Source: Aliihoeflea sp023389195
GTDB lineage: Bacteria > Pseudomonadota > Alphaproteobacteria > Rhizobiales > Rhizobiaceae
Reading direction: 5' to 3'
DNA length: 64,000 bases
NCBI GenBank assembly: GCA_023389195.1
Contig: JAEWET010000048.1
Span: 1 to 64,000, forward strand
Within the stretch, counting starts at the first letter, position 1. Each line of letters begins with the position of its first letter. The translations under genes were made by a program, and so were the position numbers. Below, one piece after another: positions 60,735 to 64,000 of the stretch. The notes under the pieces are model-generated. The model saw nothing but the letters and a program-made list of their open reading frames with translations. It did not search any database and was not told where the DNA came from.

Positions 60735-61822
60735 TAACCGTCCTCTCTGTACAGCAAGAAAGTCACCCCGAAAAAGCCCGCGACGACGACCGGAAACCAA
60801 GCGGCGGCGACAGGCGGCACGAATCCGGCGCTCCCGAACGCCTTGACCAGAACCGTCACGACATAAAGCAGAAACCCCGCCATCACGCCACCCAGAATCA
60901 TGGCGGATGATTGTCCCATTCTGGCAAAACGCATCGACACTGTCGCGGCGATAAGCGTCATCGCGACGAGCAGCGCCGGCATGGCGAGCATCGAGTGCAT
61001 GTGCATGGCGAAATTGTTTGCCGGCAGCCCGAACGAGCGTGCCGCAGCGATCTTGCGCGGCAGTTGGAAGATCGGGATCGTCTCCGGGCTTGCCAGGCGT
61101 TCGAGAACGAACTCAGGCGTCAGGTTGGTCGGAATCGAGACCGTTTCCATGAGTTCCGGCGGATTGCCGCGCGTGGTACGCCGGGCGTTCACGAGCTCCC
61201 ATTCGCCGGCGCGCAGGAATGCCCGCTGCGCATCGAATCGTTCCATCGCGTCCATGTCGGCGCCGATGACGATGAAGGTCGCGCCGACGAGCTGCAGCCC
61301 TTCGTCGAGGACGCCGGCGGCGCCGATATAGGTCTCGGTCTGCCCGACCCGCTGCTTGATCCACGGCGCTTCGTCGCCGGCCACCGGCGTGTTGTTGCCG
61401 CCGCGAATGTCGGCCTCGAGAAACTGCGTGCGCTCGTAGCCGAAGGAGGCGAGGGGATTGAGGACGAAAAGCGCGGCGAAGCCGAAGAGAAGCGCGCCGA
61501 TGCAGATCGGCAGCAGGAACTGCCAGGCCGAGATTCCGGCGGCCCGCGCCACGACGAGCTCATATTTGCGGTTGAGCGAGATCAGCGTCGCGATGCCCGA
61601 GACGAGTGCGATGAACGGCACCGCCTGCTGCATGATGAATGGCGTCTGCAGGGCAGCGTACGTCACGCCCCACCACAGCGAATAGTCCGGCAGGTCGCCG
61701 ACCCGGCGCGAGACTTCGGTAAAGTTGACGATGAAGATGAGGCCGAAGATGCCGGTGAAGAACCAGAAGGTGATGATCAGGTAGCGCCGCATGAAATAGG
61801 CGCCGAGGGTGCGTCCGATCAT
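60734..61822 (-). CDS. lptG: LPS export ABC transporter permease LptG
   Basis: One of the two membrane subunits that extract LPS from the inner membrane for the LptB ATPase (not in this window). The 362 residues have membrane helices near the N terminus (YFMRRYLIITFWFFTGIFG) and C terminus, with a periplasmic beta-jellyroll between (about 120-260). Start is the ATG at 61822, overlapping lptF by four bases; its TAG overlaps the lptD GTG. All three are translated as a coupled set. Confidence 0.93.
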   Translation of the reverse strand: MIGRTLGAYFMRRYLIITFWFFTGIFGLIFIVNFTEVSRRVGDLPDYSLWWGVTYAALQTPFIMQQAVPFIALVSGIATLISLNRKYELVVARAAGISAWQFLLPICIGALLFGFAALFVLNPLASFGYERTQFLEADIRGGNNTPVAGDEAPWIKQRVGQTETYIGAAGVLDEGLQLVGATFIVIGADMDAMERFDAQRAFLRAGEWELVNARRTTRGNPPELMETVSIPTNLTPEFVLERLASPETIPIFQLPRKIAAARSFGLPANNFAMHMHSMLAMPALLVAMTLIAATVSMRFARMGQSSAMILGGVMAGFLLYVVTVLVKAFGSAGFVPPVAAAWFPVVVAGFFGVTFLLYREDG

Positions 61823-63003
61823 GGCTTGCCCTCCGAGGCCGAGCGGCGGCGAAAAATCGACCGCGTCGCCTGGCGGGTCCAGAACTCCTGCATGCGTTCG
61901 GTCCAGCGGGTCGGGATTTCGAGCCGCTTGTTTGCCGCGATCACCCAGATGCACACGGCCATCGCCATCAGCGGCACCGCATACAGGGCGGGAATGACGG
62001 CAGGACTGTCGGCCGCGGCATTGCCGACGATGAAGCCTTCCCACCGGATGAAGAGCGCGATCAGCATGGTCGTGATCAGTGGATGGATGCGCGATTCGCG
62101 GAAGGATCGCGAATGGCCGGCAACCGCCAGGCCCACCAGCGCGAAGACCAGCGGATAGACCCAGTCTGTCAGCCGCCGGTGCAACTCGGCCGCAAAGGCA
62201 AGCGGTGCACTCTGGAAGACCGGGTCGGCTGGGTCCGGGTTCAGCAGGAATCCGAGGGTTCGGTCCTTGGGCAGATAGTTGATCTGAGAGGTTGCCGGCG
62301 CGAATTCGGCCAGGTCGAACGCATAGGACTGGTAGCGGATGATCGAGACGTTGCCGGTCGCGTTGCGCCGGTGAACGACACCGTCCTGCATCACCAGCAC
62401 GTGCTCGCCATTGAGTTCGATCGTCGCGCCGGTGTCGGCGTAATAGATCAGCTCGGTCTCTTCCTCGCGCGTATCGGCAAGGAAGATGCCGGCAAAGCGG
62501 CCATCGGGCAGCCTTTCGCTGATCTGGATGACGAGGCCGTCATCGATGGTCTGGAACGTGCCTTCCTGAACGACGGAGGTGATGAGGTCCGCGCGCGCTT
62601 CGGAGACGAGGGCGCGCAGCCTTTCGCGGGCGAACGGCTCGACGCCGTTCTCGATCGCGAAGGAGGCGACGGAGGCGAGGGCCGCGATCAGCAGGATCGG
62701 TCGGACGACCGTCGTCTTCGGGCTGCCCGAGGCGGTGATCACGATCAGCTCCGAATCGGTGTTCATGGAGCTCAGCGTCTGCGCGACGGCGATTCCGAGC
62801 GCGAACGGAATCACGATCGGGATGACGGCGGGCAGCACCAGCGCGGCGATCTCGAAGAAGGTTGCGGCGGACTGTCCGCTGCTGGTGACGATATTGATGC
62901 GGGTGAGGACCTGCGTCGTCCATACGATGGCCAGAACCCATAGCAGCGTCACCGCGAAAATCGCGAAGGTGCGCCGCATGATGTAGGTTTCGAGCACTCT
63001 CAT
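61819..63003 (-). CDS. lptF: LPS export ABC transporter permease LptF
   Basis: Partner of LptG in the LptB2FG complex. The 394 residues begin MRVLETYIMRRTFAIFAVTL, typical of LptF, with about six membrane helices and a periplasmic domain (about 130-270). The C terminus is basic. It is the first gene of lptF-lptG-lptD-surA-pdxA-rsmA and is divergent from pepA across 255 bases, which must contain both promoters. Confidence 0.93.
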   Translation of the reverse strand: MRVLETYIMRRTFAIFAVTLLWVLAIVWTTQVLTRINIVTSSGQSAATFFEIAALVLPAVIPIVIPFALGIAVAQTLSSMNTDSELIVITASGSPKTTVVRPILLIAALASVASFAIENGVEPFARERLRALVSEARADLITSVVQEGTFQTIDDGLVIQISERLPDGRFAGIFLADTREEETELIYYADTGATIELNGEHVLVMQDGVVHRRNATGNVSIIRYQSYAFDLAEFAPATSQINYLPKDRTLGFLLNPDPADPVFQSAPLAFAAELHRRLTDWVYPLVFALVGLAVAGHSRSFRESRIHPLITTMLIALFIRWEGFIVGNAAADSPAVIPALYAVPLMAMAVCIWVIAANKRLEIPTRWTERMQEFWTRQATRSIFRRRSASEGKP

Positions 63004-63136
63004 GCGAGCTGATTGATCCGTTCATTGGGGCAAGTCTACGGCGCATGCTGCTGCCGCTGCGTCGCTTTGCCGACGCAACCCGTTCCGTGGAACATACAAT
63101 CGGCCTCCTTGGCAAACAAATGCCAAACACGCATGG

Positions 63137-63151
63137 TTAACGATTGGTTGA
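63137..63151. promoter_or_regulatory. CtrA-like half-site pair between lptF and pepA
   Basis: TTAA (63137-63140), seven bases, TTGA (63148-63151): one mismatch from the CtrA consensus TTAA-N7-TTAA. It lies in the divergent lptF/pepA control region. A single such match is weak evidence. Confidence 0.2.
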
Positions 63152-63258
63152 CGACCTCTTTCGACCTGGCCCACCTGTCTTTTCTTGAAATGCGGTGCCC
63201 GATTCTCTACCGCAAAGGCAACGACCTCGCCTTCCATCCCTTCGCTTAAGGATAGCCA

Positions 63259-64000
63259 ATGTCCCGCACCCCAGCCATCAGCTTTGCCAAGCCGTCATCC
63301 ATCTCAGAAGGCGTTCTGGTGCTCTTGAGCGGCGAGGAAACCGGCTTGGCTGCTTCGGCGGCGGGACATGACCCGCAGGGCGTTCTCCCCCGCGCGATGG
63401 AAGTCGCTTCGTTCAAGGGCAAGATGGGCACCTCGGCCGACATCCTCGCGCCGCACGGAACCACGCTCGACAGGCTGGTCGTGCTCGGCATCGGCAAGCC
63501 GTCGGCGCTCGACGAGCAGGCCTGGCTGAAGATCGGCGGCGCGGTGCAGACCGCGGGCCGCAAGGCGAAGAAGGTGACGGTGATCCTCGACGTCGCCGGC
63601 GCCGAGGCGTCGTCCACCGAGGCCGCGCAGCTTGCCATGGGCATCCTTTTGCGCGCCTACACTTTCGACAAGTACAAGACGCGCAAGGACGAGGCCAACG
63701 GCGAGGGCGACAAGGAAACCGCCTTCGTCGTCGCCTGCGCCGATCCGCAAGGGGCGAAGAAGAAGTTCGCCGAACTGGAAGGCATCGCCGGCGGCGTGCT
63801 CCTGGCCCGCGATCTTGTCAACGAACCGGCCAACATCCTCGGCCCGCTCGAATTCGCCGCCAAGGCGAAGGAACTGGAATCGCTCGGCGTCGAAATCGAA
63901 ATCCTCGACGATTCGGACATGGAAAAGCTCGGCATGGGCGCGCTTCTGGGCGTTGCGCAGGGCTCGGAGCGTCCGGCGCGTCTCGTCGTCATGAAGTGGA
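63259..64000 (+). CDS. pepA: Leucyl aminopeptidase PepA (3' end outside window)
   Basis: M17-family metallo-aminopeptidase that removes N-terminal residues from peptides; the E. coli protein also binds DNA in site-specific recombination. The 247 residues seen start MSRTPAISFAKPSSISEGVL and include the conserved RDLVNEPANILGP. The catalytic domain with its two metal sites lies beyond the window. AAGGA precedes the ATG at 63259 by about 8 bases. Confidence 0.9.
   Translation, partial: MSRTPAISFAKPSSISEGVLVLLSGEETGLAASAAGHDPQGVLPRAMEVASFKGKMGTSADILAPHGTTLDRLVVLGIGKPSALDEQAWLKIGGAVQTAGRKAKKVTVILDVAGAEASSTEAAQLAMGILLRAYTFDKYKTRKDEANGEGDKETAFVVACADPQGAKKKFAELEGIAGGVLLARDLVNEPANILGPLEFAAKAKELESLGVEIEILDDSDMEKLGMGALLGVAQGSERPARLVVMKW

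Noticed and set aside
1..64000. tRNA, rRNA, CRISPR, prophage or transposase genes
   Set aside because: No cloverleaf-type sequences with a T-loop and CCA context, no regularly spaced repeats with unique spacers, and no transposase or integrase motifs were found on reading both strands.

Overview
The window looks like core chromosome of an alphaproteobacterium of the order Hyphomicrobiales (Rhizobiales), probably near Mesorhizobium, Aquamicrobium or Nitratireductor. The evidence is high GC, gene orders typical of that group (dapA-smpB-udg-NYN-rpoZ-rsh-pyrE-DUF2062-acpS-lepB-rnc-era-recO; fabD-fabG-acpP-fabF-mltG-yicC-gmk; lptF-lptG-lptD-surA-pdxA-rsmA), promoter candidates of the CTTGAC-N17-CTATAT kind, and a RIME-like palindrome. 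I found no tRNA, rRNA, CRISPR array, phage or intact insertion sequence. The genus is an inference.

Layout. 1-110 is the end of a porin gene; 111-529 is gene-free apart from two terminators and a short tandem repeat. 530-2626 (minus) is a lytic transglycosylase. 2878-14074 (mostly plus) carries lysine and cell-wall precursor synthesis (dapA), ribosome rescue (smpB), uracil repair and a NYN protein (minus), RNA polymerase omega, the stringent-response enzyme Rsh, pyrE, then the coupled run DUF2062-acpS-lepB-rnc-era-recO-thioesterase. 14080-16768 (minus) holds an MFS permease, a small LysM protein and an MscS channel. 16959-19546 (plus) is a coupled pair: a GNAT/C39-peptidase-like fusion followed by a RimK-type ATP-grasp ligase. 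This is the best candidate in the window for a poorly characterised biochemical system.

19735-23264 (minus) holds an HD phosphohydrolase, YgfZ, three small rhizobial hypotheticals and a Nudix enzyme. 23311-29181 (mostly plus) holds a SRAP protein, cysS with a structured leader, a GFA-family protein, citramalate synthase and RarD. 29165-33954 holds a LOG-family enzyme (minus), a large envelope LysM protein, and an ArsR-type regulator coupled to an Atm1-like ABC exporter with a palindromic operator candidate at the start codon. 34024-37739 is a phospholipid cluster: psd-pssA facing an Aas-like acyltransferase/adenylation fusion whose adenylation motifs look damaged.

38400-45517 (minus) is a long run dnaB-alr-radA-cvpA-purF-SDR, split by a 166-bp inverted repeat between alr and radA. 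45707-48654 (minus) has cfa and rpsF-rpsR-rplI. 49012-55382 (plus) is the type II fatty-acid cluster with mltG, yicC and gmk. 55398-63003 (minus) is the outer-membrane biogenesis run lptF-lptG-lptD-surA-pdxA-rsmA. 63259 to the end (plus) is a truncated leucyl aminopeptidase gene. Most genes are housekeeping; the unusual signals are in non-coding repeats, small ORFs, altered active sites and the ATP-grasp pair.
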